Positions 51,288 to 61,244 of a DNA stretch of 64,000 bases are shown here, one piece after another. The notes under the pieces were generated by a model, which ran no database searches, was not told the DNA's origin, and was given only the letters and a program-made list of their open reading frames with translations. Source of the DNA: Paenibacillus macerans (GTDB lineage Bacteria > Bacillota > Bacilli > Paenibacillales > Paenibacillaceae); assembly GCF_023715465.1 (NCBI RefSeq), contig NZ_JAMBOE010000002.1, forward strand, positions 453,104-517,103. Reading direction: 5' to 3'. The position numbers and the translations under genes are program-made. How positions within the stretch are numbered: position 1 is the first letter of the stretch; each line of letters starts with the position of its first letter.

Positions 51288-52367
51288 CTACTGCCCGTTT
51301 GTTGCGTTTCCGGTTTCCGCATTGTTTCCGGATACGTTGCCGCCTAGCCCGGTATCGCCTGTCGCAGCGCCATCCGTACCCGTGCCGTCATCCAGGCTGA
51401 GGAAGATTTTGGAAGTTGTTTTGCCGTCATCCACCGTTTGCCCGGCCACCGTAATAACCGTCTTGTTGGAAGCGCCCGACACAATATACAAGCCCTCCGG
51501 CACGATATCATACTCCAGCACATCGCCATCGGACGTTTTGCCAAAGTAAAGCTTATCGCCGTTTCTGCTGCCTTTGCGAACCTCGACCCAACTTTCGCCG
51601 GAGGCCGTAATCACGACCTGCACCGGCTGACCGCCGGCATTTTGCACCTTGAACTTCGTGGCACTGCCCTCTTTGCCGTCGGGAACGACTGCGATGTCTT
51701 GCGGAGCGTTTGTTCCGCCGGTGTTGTCGGTACCCGTTCCAGCATTAGTGCCCGTGTCAGTGCCGGTATTGGTTCCCGTTCCGGTATTGGTCCCTGTCCC
51801 GGCATTCCCCGTATTGCCGCCGCCGTTCACGGCATTGCCCGTACCGGGTTGATTGTTTCCGGTGCCGGTTTGTCCGTCCTTGCTTCCATTACCGGATCCG
51901 TTTTGCGCCCCGCCCCCTTGTTGCGTGGCCGGCGTTACCGGCGTCGGGTCCGGCTTCTCTCCGGCCGACTGATTCGTATTCCCCCAAACCGTAAAATACA
52001 AGTAAATGACGATCAGGATCAGCACGGCAAAAGACCACATCAACGTGGTGGAGAGCCACTTCGAGTTGCGCTCGGCATGCTGGCGGCTGCGGCGCTTCTG
52101 AATCACGGGTTCCATCGTCTGCTCCGGCGCTTCATCCGGTACGTTCTGCCGATGCTCGGCAAGCAGTTCATCCGCATCCACGCCGACCGTTTCGGCATAC
52201 GTCTTGATAAAAGCCCTAACGTAGAAACTTCCTGGAAGCACTTTATAATCCCCCGACTCGATGGCTTCCAGATATCGTTTGCGAATTTTCGTCATTTCCT
52301 GTATGTCATCCAATGACAAGCCTTTGGCAAGGCGGGCTTCCTTTAACTTCTGACCCAATTCCGACAT
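51288..52367 (-). CDS. rodZ: RodZ-like cell-shape protein: HTH, membrane helix, low-complexity linker, DUF4115
   Basis: A 359-residue bitopic protein. A cytoplasmic Xre-type helix-turn-helix (residues ~5-70: LGQKLKEARLAKGLSLDDIQ) binds MreB, and one membrane helix follows (LMWSFAVLILIVIYLYFTVW, ~110-130). Then comes a ~90-residue linker of T, G, N with TGTNTGTGTN-type repeats, and a DUF4115 beta domain (VQVVITASGESWVEVRKGSR). It anchors MreB to the membrane in rod-shaped cells. ATG 52367 follows AGGAGGTG. It is the usual neighbour of pgsA and cinA. Confidence 0.92.
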   Translation of the reverse strand: MSELGQKLKEARLAKGLSLDDIQEMTKIRKRYLEAIESGDYKVLPGSFYVRAFIKTYAETVGVDADELLAEHRQNVPDEAPEQTMEPVIQKRRSRQHAERNSKWLSTTLMWSFAVLILIVIYLYFTVWGNTNQSAGEKPDPTPVTPATQQGGGAQNGSGNGSKDGQTGTGNNQPGTGNAVNGGGNTGNAGTGTNTGTGTNTGTDTGTNAGTGTDNTGGTNAPQDIAVVPDGKEGSATKFKVQNAGGQPVQVVITASGESWVEVRKGSRNGDKLYFGKTSDGDVLEYDIVPEGLYIVSGASNKTVITVAGQTVDDGKTTSKIFLSLDDGTGTDGAATGDTGLGGNVSGNNAETGNATNGQ

Positions 52368-52406
52368 GACCATCACCTCCTGTTTTTATGGGTTATGCTT
52401 ATCGAA

Positions 52407-53174
52407 TTACACATCGTCCGTGTAAATCGTCGTAAACGTATCATAAACGATTTGCTCCTCCGGATTGTTACGCAATTCGATAATAATATCAAAATTGTCA
52501 TAACTGTATTCGGATTCTTTGACGAAAACATCCGGATGCTCGATCACCTTCGTGGAAGGCATGGACATCAGTTCCTGGAGCAATTGATGATGTTTCTCGT
52601 TCGAGCGCAGCGTACTAATAATGCCGTCGATGATAAACACATTGTGCGGATTCATTTCATCCTCCGACAGCTGGCTCCGCACCGTTTGGCGCAGCAGTGT
52701 GGAGGACACAAATGTCCACCGCTTCATCGAGCATACGCTGCCGGCGATAATCGATTCCGTCTTGCCGACGCGCGGCATGCCCCGAAGTCCGATCACCTGA
52801 TGGCCTTCCCGCTTGAAAATTTCGCCGAGAAAATCCACCAGAATCCCGAGTTCGTCGCGCGTAAAGCGAAATGTCTTCTTATCGTCGGAATCGCGGTCGA
52901 TGTATCTTCCATGCCTTACGGCCAGCAGATCGACAAGCCGCGGACAACGCAGCGCCGTAACGGTGATGCTATCCACCTTGCCGAGCATTTTGCTGACCTG
53001 GTCGATTTTTCCGTCGTCATCGCTTTCCAGCAGCAATCCCCTGGTTTTGCCTTCGACGCCGTTGATCGTCAAAATGTTGATTTCCAGCATCCCCAGCATC
53101 GAGGCGATATCCCCCAAAAGTCCTGGGCGGTTTTTATGTATTTTGTACTCCAAATACCATTGTTTTTGTTCCAT
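52407..53174 (-). CDS. ymfK: DUF3388 protein YmfK, ACT domain plus P-loop
   Basis: A 255-residue conserved protein of spore formers with unknown role. An ACT-like domain opens it (YLEYKIHKNRPGLLGDIASM, LTINGVEGKTRGLLLES), then a P-loop segment GLRGMPRVGKTES (~residues 150-165) suggests nucleotide binding. The C-terminal part (VFIIDGIISTLRSN) is alpha/beta. The neighbours ymfJ and rodZ match the Bacillus order. Start ATG 53174 after GAAGGTGTCTTCAG. Confidence 0.9.
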   Translation of the reverse strand: MEQKQWYLEYKIHKNRPGLLGDIASMLGMLEINILTINGVEGKTRGLLLESDDDGKIDQVSKMLGKVDSITVTALRCPRLVDLLAVRHGRYIDRDSDDKKTFRFTRDELGILVDFLGEIFKREGHQVIGLRGMPRVGKTESIIAGSVCSMKRWTFVSSTLLRQTVRSQLSEDEMNPHNVFIIDGIISTLRSNEKHHQLLQELMSMPSTKVIEHPDVFVKESEYSYDNFDIIIELRNNPEEQIVYDTFTTIYTDDV

Positions 53175-53338
53175 CTGAAGACACCTTCTCTATCCTACTC
53201 ACCCATTTTCGACAAAATCAACCTTTAATCCTTCTTACGGCTTCAAAAAGTTTAGTACCCTTTCCTTAGCCTGAAATAATCATATGTGTTTTATGATATA
53301 TAAAATGAAAATGAAAGGCAAGCCACTGGCGGAAAATG

Positions 53339-53373
53339 GCTGAAAAGCTCCCATAACACGGGAGCTTTTCAGC
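53339..53373 (-). terminator. Terminator between ymfJ and ymfK
   Basis: 14-bp arms GCTGAAAAGCTCCC and GGGAGCTTTTCAGC around a 7-base loop, then CATTTT on the minus strand, just past the ymfJ stop. Confidence 0.75.
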
Positions 53374-53378
53374 AAAAA

Positions 53379-53633
53379 TTATGAGTTTTTCTTCGCCAGC
53401 TTTACCATCAGGCGAGCGATCGTTTTACGCTCGTCTTCGCTGCCTACTTCCCAGATTTCTTTGAGTACCCGGTTGGAATCGTTCTGCGGATCGACCTTGT
53501 CTTCGAGAAATCCGCCGATTTCATAAGCCAGGTTGGCGATCGCTTCTTCGCTGAACCCCGCTTTTTCCGCATGCTCCACACGGTCGCCCAAAAATTTCTT
53601 CCATGTATCAAAATTTTTGAGTACTGTTGACAT
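53379..53633 (-). CDS. ymfJ: DUF3243 small protein YmfJ
   Basis: An 84-residue helical protein starting MSTVLKNFDTWKKFLGDRVE and rich in charged residues, as in DUF3243; function unknown. ATG 53633 follows AAGGAGGATTTAAGG. It stands between ymfI and ymfK in the conserved order. Confidence 0.92.
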   Translation of the reverse strand: MSTVLKNFDTWKKFLGDRVEHAEKAGFSEEAIANLAYEIGGFLEDKVDPQNDSNRVLKEIWEVGSEDERKTIARLMVKLAKKNS

Positions 53634-53753
53634 CCTTAAATCCTCCTTCGCTTGGCGATTTAAAATCAACAGTCGTAATATGTGAAGTTTGCGCGGGTTT
53701 TATGCGCTCATGGCCGGCAAAACAAAAGCCTCGCGGGACCTGACCGGAAATAT

Positions 53754-54521
53754 TCAGGTAATCCAGCCGCCGTTGGGGCTGATGATTTGACCGGTGATGT
53801 AGCCCGATTCCGGCAGGGCGAGAAAATAAATGAGCGAAGAAATTTCCTGCGGTGAGGCGAGCCGTCCCGCAGGAATTTCTTCCTCCAGTTGCTTCAGTTC
53901 CCCTTCGTCAAAACGTTCCATCATATCGGTCCGAACGGCTCCCGGGGCCACAGCGTTTACCGTCACTCCGGAAGGAGCAAGCTCCTTGGCCAGCGCCTTC
54001 GTAAAAGCGTTGACCCCGCCTTTGGCGGCGGAATAAACCGTCTCGCAGGAGCCCCCGGAAATGCCCCATACGGAGGATACGTTGATAATCCGCCCGAAAC
54101 GCTGCTGGATCATATACGGCATGAACAGCTGGCTGCACATAAAGACGTTTTTTAAATTGACGTTCATGACATCGTCCCATTCCGTTTCGGTCACGTCCGA
54201 AAGCATTCCGTAATGGGATATCCCCGCATTGTTCACGAGAATGTCCGGATGAAGCCCGTAATGATCCAGCCGTTCCTTCATGCGCAAAATCTGCTCTTTG
54301 CTGCGCAGATCCGCAGCCACCGTATAAGCTTTGCCGCCTACCTCCAGACACCTGCGGGCCACCTCGTTGGCCGCTTCAAGCGAGTTCATATAGTGAATAA
54401 CCACGTTCATGCCCACCGCCGCAAACCGCAGCGCCGTATCCGCGCCGATCCCCCGGCTTGCCCCGGTAATGAGGACAGTCATGTCCGCGATGTTTTTTCC
54501 AATCCCATGCTCTGCGTTCAT
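53754..54521 (-). CDS. ymfI: YmfI, SDR-family reductase for EF-P modification
   Basis: A 255-residue short-chain dehydrogenase. TGASRGIGADTALRF binds NADPH, LVNNAGISHYG is the structural motif, and the triad lies in INVSSVWGIS plus TVYSAAKGGVNAFTK (Ser, Tyr, Lys). In Bacillus YmfI reduces the 5-aminopentanone on EF-P lysine 32 to 5-aminopentanol, helping translation of polyproline. It is encoded directly after ymfH (1 base), supporting coordinated production. The start is ATG 54521. Confidence 0.92.
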   Translation of the reverse strand: MNAEHGIGKNIADMTVLITGASRGIGADTALRFAAVGMNVVIHYMNSLEAANEVARRCLEVGGKAYTVAADLRSKEQILRMKERLDHYGLHPDILVNNAGISHYGMLSDVTETEWDDVMNVNLKNVFMCSQLFMPYMIQQRFGRIINVSSVWGISGGSCETVYSAAKGGVNAFTKALAKELAPSGVTVNAVAPGAVRTDMMERFDEGELKQLEEEIPAGRLASPQEISSLIYFLALPESGYITGQIISPNGGWIT

Positions 54522-54522
54522 G

Positions 54523-55803
54523 TTACGGGCTCACCACGACCGACACGGCCATCTGCTCCCAGTTCAAGTGCTCGCGCAGCCGGGTGTTCACTTCTTCCAG
54601 CGTCAGCGATTCGTACATCGGCAGCACCGCAAACAGGTCGCTGCCCCGGAACCGGTAGCGCGTAAACTCGTGGGCGATATTTTCCGGAGAGTTAAGCATA
54701 CGCAGGTAGCCGCCGATTTTTTTCTTCCGCGCCCGTTCAAAATCTTCCTCGCGGAAACCCGAAGCCAGCATGCCTTTCGCTTCCTCCTGGATCACCGCCA
54801 GCATGCGGTCCGGATCGCGCGTATCCCCGCCGATCGCCGAAAACGCGTAATTCGGGTTGCTGTTGTACTCATGCCCGAAACTGTCGGAAATCAAATCCAT
54901 GTCGTACAGCTTCTGATACAACTTTGTGCTGGGCCCGAGCAGCAGATCGAGCGCCAGCTTTGTCGTCAAGTCCCGGCGCAGCAGCGCTTCACCGGTCAAG
55001 CCAAGTTCCGTCTCCTTGAATCCAAACAAGCATTTCGGCTGCGATACCGCCAGCCGCGATTCCCGGCGTTTCTTGTGAACCTCGCGGGGCTCGGGGTCAA
55101 ACAGCCGGTCGATCGAGCCCTGCTTGTCGTACTGCTTCTTCGCCTGATTGCTGCGAACAAGCGTAAACACCTCTTCCGCATCTACGCCGCCCACGACGAA
55201 CAGCAGCATATTGCTGGGGTGGTAAAACGCGTTGTAGCATGTGTACAGCGTCTCCTTCGTAATCGTGCCGATCGATTCGACCGTACCGGCGATGTCGATA
55301 TGAACAGGGTGAACTTTGTACAGCGCTTCGATCAAGCCGAAATAGACCCGCCAATCCGGATTGTCGCGATACATGCCGATTTCCTGGCCGATGATGCCTT
55401 TTTCTTTCTCGACGTTCTGGTCGGTGAAATACGGATGCTGCACGAAATTGATCAATGTTTCCAGATTAAGCGCGATGTTTTCGGTCGCCGAGAACAGGTA
55501 TACGGTCTGATCAAAGCTGGTAAAAGCGTTGGCCGATGCCCCATGGGAGGCAAATGTGGCGAAGATGTCGCCCTCCGGCTCCTCAAACATTTTATGCTCC
55601 AAAAAATGGGCGATTCCGTCCGGAACGGCAATATCCTCCTGCCCCTCGACCCGGAAATGGTTGTCGATCGAGCCGTATTTCGTAGCAAACGTGGCGTACG
55701 TCTTTTGAAAACCCGGTTTCGGCAGGACATATACTTGAAGCCCGTTATCCATCGTTTCGCGGTATAACGTTTCCTGCAAAGCATCGTAGCGAAGCGTTTC
55801 CAA
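54523..55803 (-). CDS. ymfH: YmfH (YfmH-type), M16 zinc peptidase family, intact HxxEH
   Basis: A 426-residue member of peptidase family M16. The zinc site is the inverted motif HFLEH (IAHFLEHKMFEEPEGD), followed by the third ligand Glu in the YRDNPDWRVYF-containing helix region. It is linked to EF-P modification in Bacillus. Together with the inactive YmfF it probably forms a clamshell heterodimer like other paired M16 proteins. It starts 4 bases after ymfF; TTG/ATG choice: ATG 55803 follows AAGGAGG. Confidence 0.92.
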   Translation of the reverse strand: METLRYDALQETLYRETMDNGLQVYVLPKPGFQKTYATFATKYGSIDNHFRVEGQEDIAVPDGIAHFLEHKMFEEPEGDIFATFASHGASANAFTSFDQTVYLFSATENIALNLETLINFVQHPYFTDQNVEKEKGIIGQEIGMYRDNPDWRVYFGLIEALYKVHPVHIDIAGTVESIGTITKETLYTCYNAFYHPSNMLLFVVGGVDAEEVFTLVRSNQAKKQYDKQGSIDRLFDPEPREVHKKRRESRLAVSQPKCLFGFKETELGLTGEALLRRDLTTKLALDLLLGPSTKLYQKLYDMDLISDSFGHEYNSNPNYAFSAIGGDTRDPDRMLAVIQEEAKGMLASGFREEDFERARKKKIGGYLRMLNSPENIAHEFTRYRFRGSDLFAVLPMYESLTLEEVNTRLREHLNWEQMAVSVVVSP

Positions 55804-55807
55804 GCGG

Positions 55808-57088
55808 CTAAACCTCCTTTTTACCTGTCAAAAAGTAAATCGTATCGAGCTGCACCGTTTCCGCCGCCTGCACGACGTCCCCAGGGGTTACCCGCTCCAC
55901 TTGGCTGAGCAGCTCCGCGGCCGGACGGTCCTTGCCGGACAGCACCCGGTTGAAATCGTAGGCGATCATTTCAAAGGCCGAGTCCTGCATCTCCAGCAGG
56001 CTGTTGCGGATCATCGCTTGGGTCTGCGACATCTCCAGCTCGCTGATGTCCCCCGAGCGCAAGCTGGCCAACTGAGCCTGGATAATCTCCAGCGCCTTGT
56101 CGTAATTTTCGATCTCAATCCCCGATTGAATCGCCACGATCCCCTTATGGCCATCGAACCGGGAAGCGGCGTAATAAGCCAGGCTGGCTTTTTCCCGCAC
56201 ATTCATGAATAGCTTGGAATGCGGATAGCTGCCCAAAATGCCATTATATACCAAAGCGGCCGCATAGCGGTCGTCCCCGTAAGTAATCGGCGTGCGCAAA
56301 CCTAGATTCAATTTGCCCTGGTTGACATCAAGCGCCTCTTTGACGGTGCGGACCTCCGCGGTCTTCATTTCGACCTGCACCGGCTTGTATTCCGGGGCAG
56401 CCGTCCGGTTTAAGCTGAACTGCCCCGCGACCAGTTCCTCAACTTCGGCAAGCGACGTATCGCCCACCACGTACAGGTCCAGATTCGCCTGCTGCAGCCA
56501 GCTTTGATAAGCGGCAAACAGCGACTGCGGGGTAATGCCGTCCAGATCGCTGCGTTCCCCCAGCGGGTGCAGCCGGTACGGATCGCCCTGAAACATCTCC
56601 TCCATACAACGCTCGGCCGCATAACGGATTTTATCGTTGATGATCCCCTCCAGCTTTTTGCGTACGGATTCGCGTTCCGATGCCACATAAGACGAACGGA
56701 AGGTCCCGTTCTCCATGGCCGGTTTCGTGACGACTTCGCCGAGAAAAGCGAACGTTTGACCGAGCAGCGAATCACCGCTTTGTACAAAGGAATCGTTGAT
56801 CGTATCCATCCGGAACTGGACAATCTGGTAATTGCCCCGTTTATAGACGTCAAACCCGAAGCCGGCGCCGTACAGATGCTCCAGCTGTTCCCGGAACAAC
56901 GTCGTTTCGGGATAAGACGCGGTGCCCCGCCGCAGAACAAAAGGGGTCAGCGCCGTGGCCGTGACCGTTTGCTCATTCAGCGGCAAACCCGCGTAAAGAG
57001 AAACGGCAAACGTTTTGAATCGGGTTGTAGGCAGCACGTGAATCCGGATTTGACCCACACCGCCGCGCTCAAATACCGTTTTGTTCAA
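55808..57088 (-). CDS. ymfF: YmfF, inactive M16 peptidase-family partner
   Basis: A ~426-residue M16-fold protein. In the place of HxxEH it reads TALTPFVLRRGT, so the zinc ligands are missing and it cannot hydrolyse peptides by itself. RKKLEGIINDKIRYAAERC and GILGSYPHSKLFMNVREKAS are typical M16 segments. It pairs with YmfH. The start is uncertain: TTG 57088 (then NKTVFERGG) has AAAGGAG eight bases upstream, whereas ATG 57133 has a poor site; I prefer 57088. Confidence 0.9.
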   Translation of the reverse strand: MNKTVFERGGVGQIRIHVLPTTRFKTFAVSLYAGLPLNEQTVTATALTPFVLRRGTASYPETTLFREQLEHLYGAGFGFDVYKRGNYQIVQFRMDTINDSFVQSGDSLLGQTFAFLGEVVTKPAMENGTFRSSYVASERESVRKKLEGIINDKIRYAAERCMEEMFQGDPYRLHPLGERSDLDGITPQSLFAAYQSWLQQANLDLYVVGDTSLAEVEELVAGQFSLNRTAAPEYKPVQVEMKTAEVRTVKEALDVNQGKLNLGLRTPITYGDDRYAAALVYNGILGSYPHSKLFMNVREKASLAYYAASRFDGHKGIVAIQSGIEIENYDKALEIIQAQLASLRSGDISELEMSQTQAMIRNSLLEMQDSAFEMIAYDFNRVLSGKDRPAAELLSQVERVTPGDVVQAAETVQLDTIYFLTGKKEV

Positions 57089-57212
57089 AACCAAAACTCC
57101 TTTGCGAGTAGACTTTTTGAATAACGCGTTCATTTCCTGCGTTCCATTCTATACCAATCCAAAGGAAAGAAGCAACCTGACGCCTGCGGCTGCTCCTTCA
57201 CTTCTAAGATAT

Positions 57213-58073
57213 TTACATGCAAAAGATATGTTCCCCGATCGTCTTCACCTGCGGGCGGGACCAAATCCATTTGGAGGTTGCCGTTTTCGGGTTGAAATAA
57301 TAAATGCAACCGCCGGTCGGATCCCAGCCGTTTAACGCTTGCTGCACGGCTTTGCGGGCCGTCTCGTTCGGCTCCAGCCAAATTTGCCCGTCGGCCACGG
57401 CGGTAAAAGCGCCCGGCTGAAAAATGACGCCGGAAACGGTGTTCGGGAAACTCGGCGATTTGACCCGGTTCAAAATGACTGCGGCAACAGCCACTTGCCC
57501 TTCGAACGGTTCGCCCCGAGACTCCCCGTAAACGGCGTTAGCCATAATGCGCAGATCGTTCTCGCTCAGTCCCATGCCATTCGAAGGAGCCAGATTCCCC
57601 GACTCGGTCTTCGCGGTTTCGGTATTTTGCTTATTTCCGGCATTTCCGGTATTTGTGGTATTTCCGATATTCGTCTGCTGATTTCCCTGGCCCGCGTTGG
57701 CGTTTTCCATGCCCGGCTTCCAAGCTTTAGTGGCATTATATAGCTTAAGCTTGGTTTTGGGTCCGGCCAAACCGTCCGCCTTCATCCCGAACTCCGATTG
57801 GAACCATTTCAGCGCATCGCGGGTTGTAGGACCGAAATAGCTGTCCAGTTTTCCGTGGTAAAAACCGAGAAAAGCAAGCCGGCCCTGCAATTCGTATACG
57901 TCTGTGCCGAAAGCTCCGTAATCGATGACCTGTTCGCTGAATACAGCTTTGGCTTTGTCCGGAGCCTCCTTCTGTTCGACGTCAAGCGAATGCCAAAGCA
58001 CGTTTGCACCGTAACCGATTCCGAACAAAAGCAGCACTAAACCGGCGGCAAACCATATCTTAGTTTTATTCAT
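57213..58073 (-). CDS. sleB: Spore cortex-lytic enzyme SleB-like cell wall hydrolase
   Basis: A 286-residue exported wall hydrolase. An N-terminal signal/anchor helix (KIWFAAGLVLLLFGIGYGA) is followed by a peptidoglycan-binding domain (VYELQGRLAFLGFYHGKLD) at residues ~55-110. An asparagine/threonine-rich linker comes next, and the lytic transglycosylase-like Hydrolase_2 domain ends it (MANAVYGESRGEPFEGQVAV, AAVILNRV). SleB degrades muramic-delta-lactam cortex during germination. ATG 58073 follows AAAGGTAGAGC. A textbook sigma-G promoter lies ~50 bases upstream, so it is made in the forespore. Confidence 0.93.
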   Translation of the reverse strand: MNKTKIWFAAGLVLLLFGIGYGANVLWHSLDVEQKEAPDKAKAVFSEQVIDYGAFGTDVYELQGRLAFLGFYHGKLDSYFGPTTRDALKWFQSEFGMKADGLAGPKTKLKLYNATKAWKPGMENANAGQGNQQTNIGNTTNTGNAGNKQNTETAKTESGNLAPSNGMGLSENDLRIMANAVYGESRGEPFEGQVAVAAVILNRVKSPSFPNTVSGVIFQPGAFTAVADGQIWLEPNETARKAVQQALNGWDPTGGCIYYFNPKTATSKWIWSRPQVKTIGEHIFCM

Positions 58074-58121
58074 ACGTTTAGCTCTACCTTTCTTTATTGG
58101 ATTAACAAGGATGGGTAACTT

Positions 58122-58151
58122 TAGTATGACAAGCAAGCTCCCTTCCTATGC
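58122..58151 (-). promoter_or_regulatory. Sigma-G promoter of sleB
   Basis: On the minus strand GCATA (58151-58147), an 18-bp spacer and CATACTA (58128-58122), matching the sigma-G consensus GHATR-N18-CATWHTA. Confidence 0.85.
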
Positions 58152-58197
58152 ACCCCAAAGTTTCAAGGCATTGCTCCCCCGGGTATAGCGAAAAAAA

Positions 58198-58242
58198 GGG
58201 AAGAACATCCCTGACCGCGAAGGTCATGAAGACATTCTTCCC
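58198..58242 (-). terminator. Terminator of the spoIIIE/ftsK gene
   Basis: GGGAAGAACATC and GACATTCTTCCC form the outer stem and TGACC/GGTCA an inner hairpin; TTTTTTTTCG follows on the minus strand. Its 5' arm overlaps the last codons of the gene. Confidence 0.8.
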
Positions 58243-60938
58243 ATTTTGTACTGCTCTATGGACATAAGCACCTCACGCGGCTTGCTTCCCTCGTACGGAC
58301 CGACGATCCCGCGGGCCTCCATGGAATCGATCAACCGCGCCGCCCGGGTATATCCGACGCGCATGCGGCGCTGCAGCAGCGATACCGAGGCCTGCTTCGC
58401 CTCAAGCACGATCTGCACGGCTTGATCGTAAAGCTCGTCCAATTCTTCCTCCGGTTCCTTGGCTTCATCATCCACTTCCGGAACAAGGCTCTCGTCATAT
58501 TCCGCCTGCCCCTGGGCCCGAGCGTAATTCACGATCGTTTCCACTTCCTGATCACTCATAAACGCCCCCTGCACCCGGGTCGGCTTCGAGGCCCCCATCG
58601 GCATATAAAGCATGTCCCCGCGGCCGAGCAGCTTCTCCGCGCCGGCCATGTCGAGAATCGTCCGCGAGTCGACCTGGGACGAAACGCCAAAGGCGATGCG
58701 CGATGGAATGTTCGCTTTGATCACCCCGGTGATGACGTCGACCGACGGCCGCTGCGTGGCGATAATCAGATGGATGCCGGCGGCCCGGGCCATTTGCGCA
58801 AGGCGGGCAATTGCATCCTCGACATCGTTGGCGGCAACCATCATAAGGTCGGCAAGCTCGTCCACGATGACGACGATATACGGGAGGATCGCCTCCGGGT
58901 TATCCTTCATCATCTGGTTATAGCCTTCCACATTGCGAGCCCCCGATTTGGAGAACAGCTCGTACCGTTTCTCCATTTCGACGACGATTTTTTTCAGCGC
59001 CAGGGAGGCTCTGCGCGGATCGGTCACAACGGGCGTGAGCAGATGCGGAATCCCGTTGTATACGTTCAACTCGACCATCTTCGGGTCAACCATCATAAAC
59101 TTGACTTCATCCGGTTTCGCTTTGAACAAAATGCTGGTAATGATACCGTTGATGCAAACGGATTTTCCCGAACCCGTCGCCCCCGCCACGAGCAGATGGG
59201 GCATCTTCGCCAGGTTGCCGACGATCGTCTGCCCGGAAATGTCGCGGCCAAAAGCGATCGACAGCTTGGATTCGGCTTCCATAAACGTCGGCGTCTCCAT
59301 CACTTCGCGCATCGTCACAAGCGAGACCTCGTTGTTCGGCACCTCGATGCCGATCGCGGATTTGCCCGGGATCGGCGCCTCCATGCGGATGTCTTTGGCG
59401 GCCAAAGCCAAAGCGATATCATCCGTCAGATTGACGATCCGGCTCACTTTGACCCCAATGTCCGGCTGAATTTCGTAACGGGTCACTGCCGGACCGCGAA
59501 CGACTTCAAGCACCCTTGCTCTTACGCCAAAGCTTTCCAGCGTGGCCTCCAGCTTCCGGGCCGTCTGCATATAATCAGCCTGATCGCCGGACTTGCCGGC
59601 CCCCGCAGGCTTGGCGAGCAGCCGGAATGGCGGAAGCTTGTACGGCTTCGGAGCCGGTTTCGGCGGGGCCGCCGGAACTTCAGCGGCCGCTTCGGAGCCG
59701 TTATCCGGGTCTCCCGCCGCGGCGCTGTCGCCGCTTTCCCCGTCCGGCAATTCGCTGCCTGCCGGCATGTCCGGTTCTCCGTCCGCCGCGCCCTGCAGGT
59801 CATCCGCAAACCCGGATTCGCCCTGCTCCCCGTAGCCGGCGTTCGTCTCATCCTGGGCCGTGTATAATGGATCCGCAGCCTCGTCCTCATCCTCTAGGTC
59901 GCCCAGCCCTTCCCGCTGGATATGATCGAAGAAATCGCGGATGATTGGTCCGGTGTCCGCCGCGGCCTCGCCGCGGCCGTCCGGGCCGTCCCCTGGGCCG
60001 CCGTTTGCTCCACGTCCGGTGTAATCCAGTTCGTTCCAGTTAATCCCCGCTACCGGGGATTCGCTGTAACCGTCCGCTTCCTCGTCAGGGCCGGGTTGTT
60101 CCGGCGCCTCTGCGGCCGGCTCGGCGGAGCGTTCCTTAAACCCCAGCAGTTGAAAGAACACCGGCTTTTTTCGCGGCTTTGCTGCGGGCTCGGTCAATTC
60201 CTCCTCCGCCTCGCCGTCATCAAACGCCGCGTCATATTCCGTAACGGCAGGAGCTTTCGGCTCGGCCCTTTTCCCTTTGCCACGCACCGGCACCGGGCGG
60301 AGCAGCCGCATTTTTCTGCCGAAGCTGTCGCCGAGCCCGCCCATTTTCGAGCGGAGCAGGCGAAACAGGTCGACATACGACAGCCCTGTTACCAGCATGA
60401 AGCTGATCGCCAGCAGCACGATCACAATCAGCTTCGCCCCGGCCATGCCGAACAAAGAGTACAGCAGGACGAATTCCAGTCCGCCGATATAACCGCCGCT
60501 GATGTCCATGCCAAGGAGGCTGAAGCCCGCTTCGCCTGAGGCCGGTTGAAACAGCGCTCCCTGCAAATCGCGGTGGATTTGACCCAAAATATTGCCCGCG
60601 GACAAAGAGACCGCCGGAACAAGCTTGTGCTGCATCGCCGAAATTGTGCTCATCAGCGAAAAGGCCAGCACCGCGATCAGCAACCCGCTTTTCCGCGCAT
60701 TCCAGCGGGACGGCCATTTCCGGTTGATCATTACGGCCAGCCCGATGTAGATGCCGATCAAAGGAATCACAAAATAAAACTTGCCGAGGATCAGCGCGGC
60801 CATTTTCGATAATGTTCTTCCCACCGCGGCTTCCCCGGACAAGGCAATAATCGATAGAGTGATCAGGATGATTCCGTAGATTTCATATTTGAGCATGCTG
60901 CCGAAGGCAGCCTTCTTTTTCTTCCGTTTGCGTGCCAA
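58224..60938 (-). CDS. DNA translocase of the FtsK/SpoIIIE family
   Basis: A 904-residue septal DNA pump. Four N-terminal membrane helices (residues ~15-200) precede a long acidic, low-complexity linker (~200-440). The motor domain has Walker [10 protein letters not shown] and Walker [15 protein letters not shown], with [11 protein letters not shown] just after, and the C-terminal gamma winged helix ([20 protein letters not shown]) reads orientation sequences. It moves chromosome into the forespore or clears it from the septum; whether SpoIIIE or FtsK cannot be told from sequence alone. TTG 60938 follows AGGGGGTG. The position matches Bacillus spoIIIE. Confidence 0.94.
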   Translation of the reverse strand: MARKRKKKKAAFGSMLKYEIYGIILITLSIIALSGEAAVGRTLSKMAALILGKFYFVIPLIGIYIGLAVMINRKWPSRWNARKSGLLIAVLAFSLMSTISAMQHKLVPAVSLSAGNILGQIHRDLQGALFQPASGEAGFSLLGMDISGGYIGGLEFVLLYSLFGMAGAKLIVIVLLAISFMLVTGLSYVDLFRLLRSKMGGLGDSFGRKMRLLRPVPVRGKGKRAEPKAPAVTEYDAAFDDGEAEEELTEPAAKPRKKPVFFQLLGFKERSAEPAAEAPEQPGPDEEADGYSESPVAGINWNELDYTGRGANGGPGDGPDGRGEAAADTGPIIRDFFDHIQREGLGDLEDEDEAADPLYTAQDETNAGYGEQGESGFADDLQGAADGEPDMPAGSELPDGESGDSAAAGDPDNGSEAAAEVPAAPPKPAPKPYKLPPFRLLAKPAGAGKSGDQADYMQTARKLEATLESFGVRARVLEVVRGPAVTRYEIQPDIGVKVSRIVNLTDDIALALAAKDIRMEAPIPGKSAIGIEVPNNEVSLVTMREVMETPTFMEAESKLSIAFGRDISGQTIVGNLAKMPHLLVAGATGSGKSVCINGIITSILFKAKPDEVKFMMVDPKMVELNVYNGIPHLLTPVVTDPRRASLALKKIVVEMEKRYELFSKSGARNVEGYNQMMKDNPEAILPYIVVIVDELADLMMVAANDVEDAIARLAQMARAAGIHLIIATQRPSVDVITGVIKANIPSRIAFGVSSQVDSRTILDMAGAEKLLGRGDMLYMPMGASKPTRVQGAFMSDQEVETIVNYARAQGQAEYDESLVPEVDDEAKEPEEELDELYDQAVQIVLEAKQASVSLLQRRMRVGYTRAARLIDSMEARGIVGPYEGSKPREVLMSIEQYKMGRMSS

Positions 60939-61019
60939 ACGAAAACACCCCCTAGATGAATATTATACCATATTCACTAAAGGGTGACCTAGCTTTACGA
61001 CCTGCAACTTTTGCAATGG

Positions 61020-61244
61020 TTATTTCAGCAGTGCGGGATAAAAGGTGATTTGCTTGCCCGGAGCGAAATCCGGATTTAAGTAATCTTCCAGGTTGCAGCG
61101 GATCAGCCTCACGATCGTAGCCCGGTTTCCCGGCTCAAGCCGGACCTGCATCAGCACGCCGCCCAGCTCGATCTCGCCATACGCATCCTCCTGCTCTTCA
61201 TGTTCCCAGTAGACCCCATCGGGCAATATGGTGTAATGGGTCAT
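61020..61244 (-). CDS. YlzJ-like small protein
   Basis: A 74-residue protein starting [20 protein letters not shown], like Bacillus YlzJ, which lies between tepA and spoIIIE. Function unknown. Its ATG overlaps the tepA stop (ATGA), so it is translationally coupled to TepA. Confidence 0.85.
   Translation of the reverse strand: MTHYTILPDGVYWEHEEQEDAYGEIELGGVLMQVRLEPGNRATIVRLIRCNLEDYLNPDFAPGKQITFYPALLK

Noticed and set aside
53302-53340. 12-codon ORF MKMKGKPLAENG before the ymfJ terminator
   Set aside because: No ribosome binding site or promoter; too short to support.
54409-55767. 452-codon plus-strand open frame opposite ymfH
   Set aside because: Shadow of a conserved gene in GC-rich DNA; no initiation signal or recognisable domain.
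58422-59867. 481-codon plus-strand open frame opposite spoIIIE/ftsK
   Set aside because: Antisense to the motor domain, composition rich in Arg, His and Asp, no domain and no ribosome binding site.
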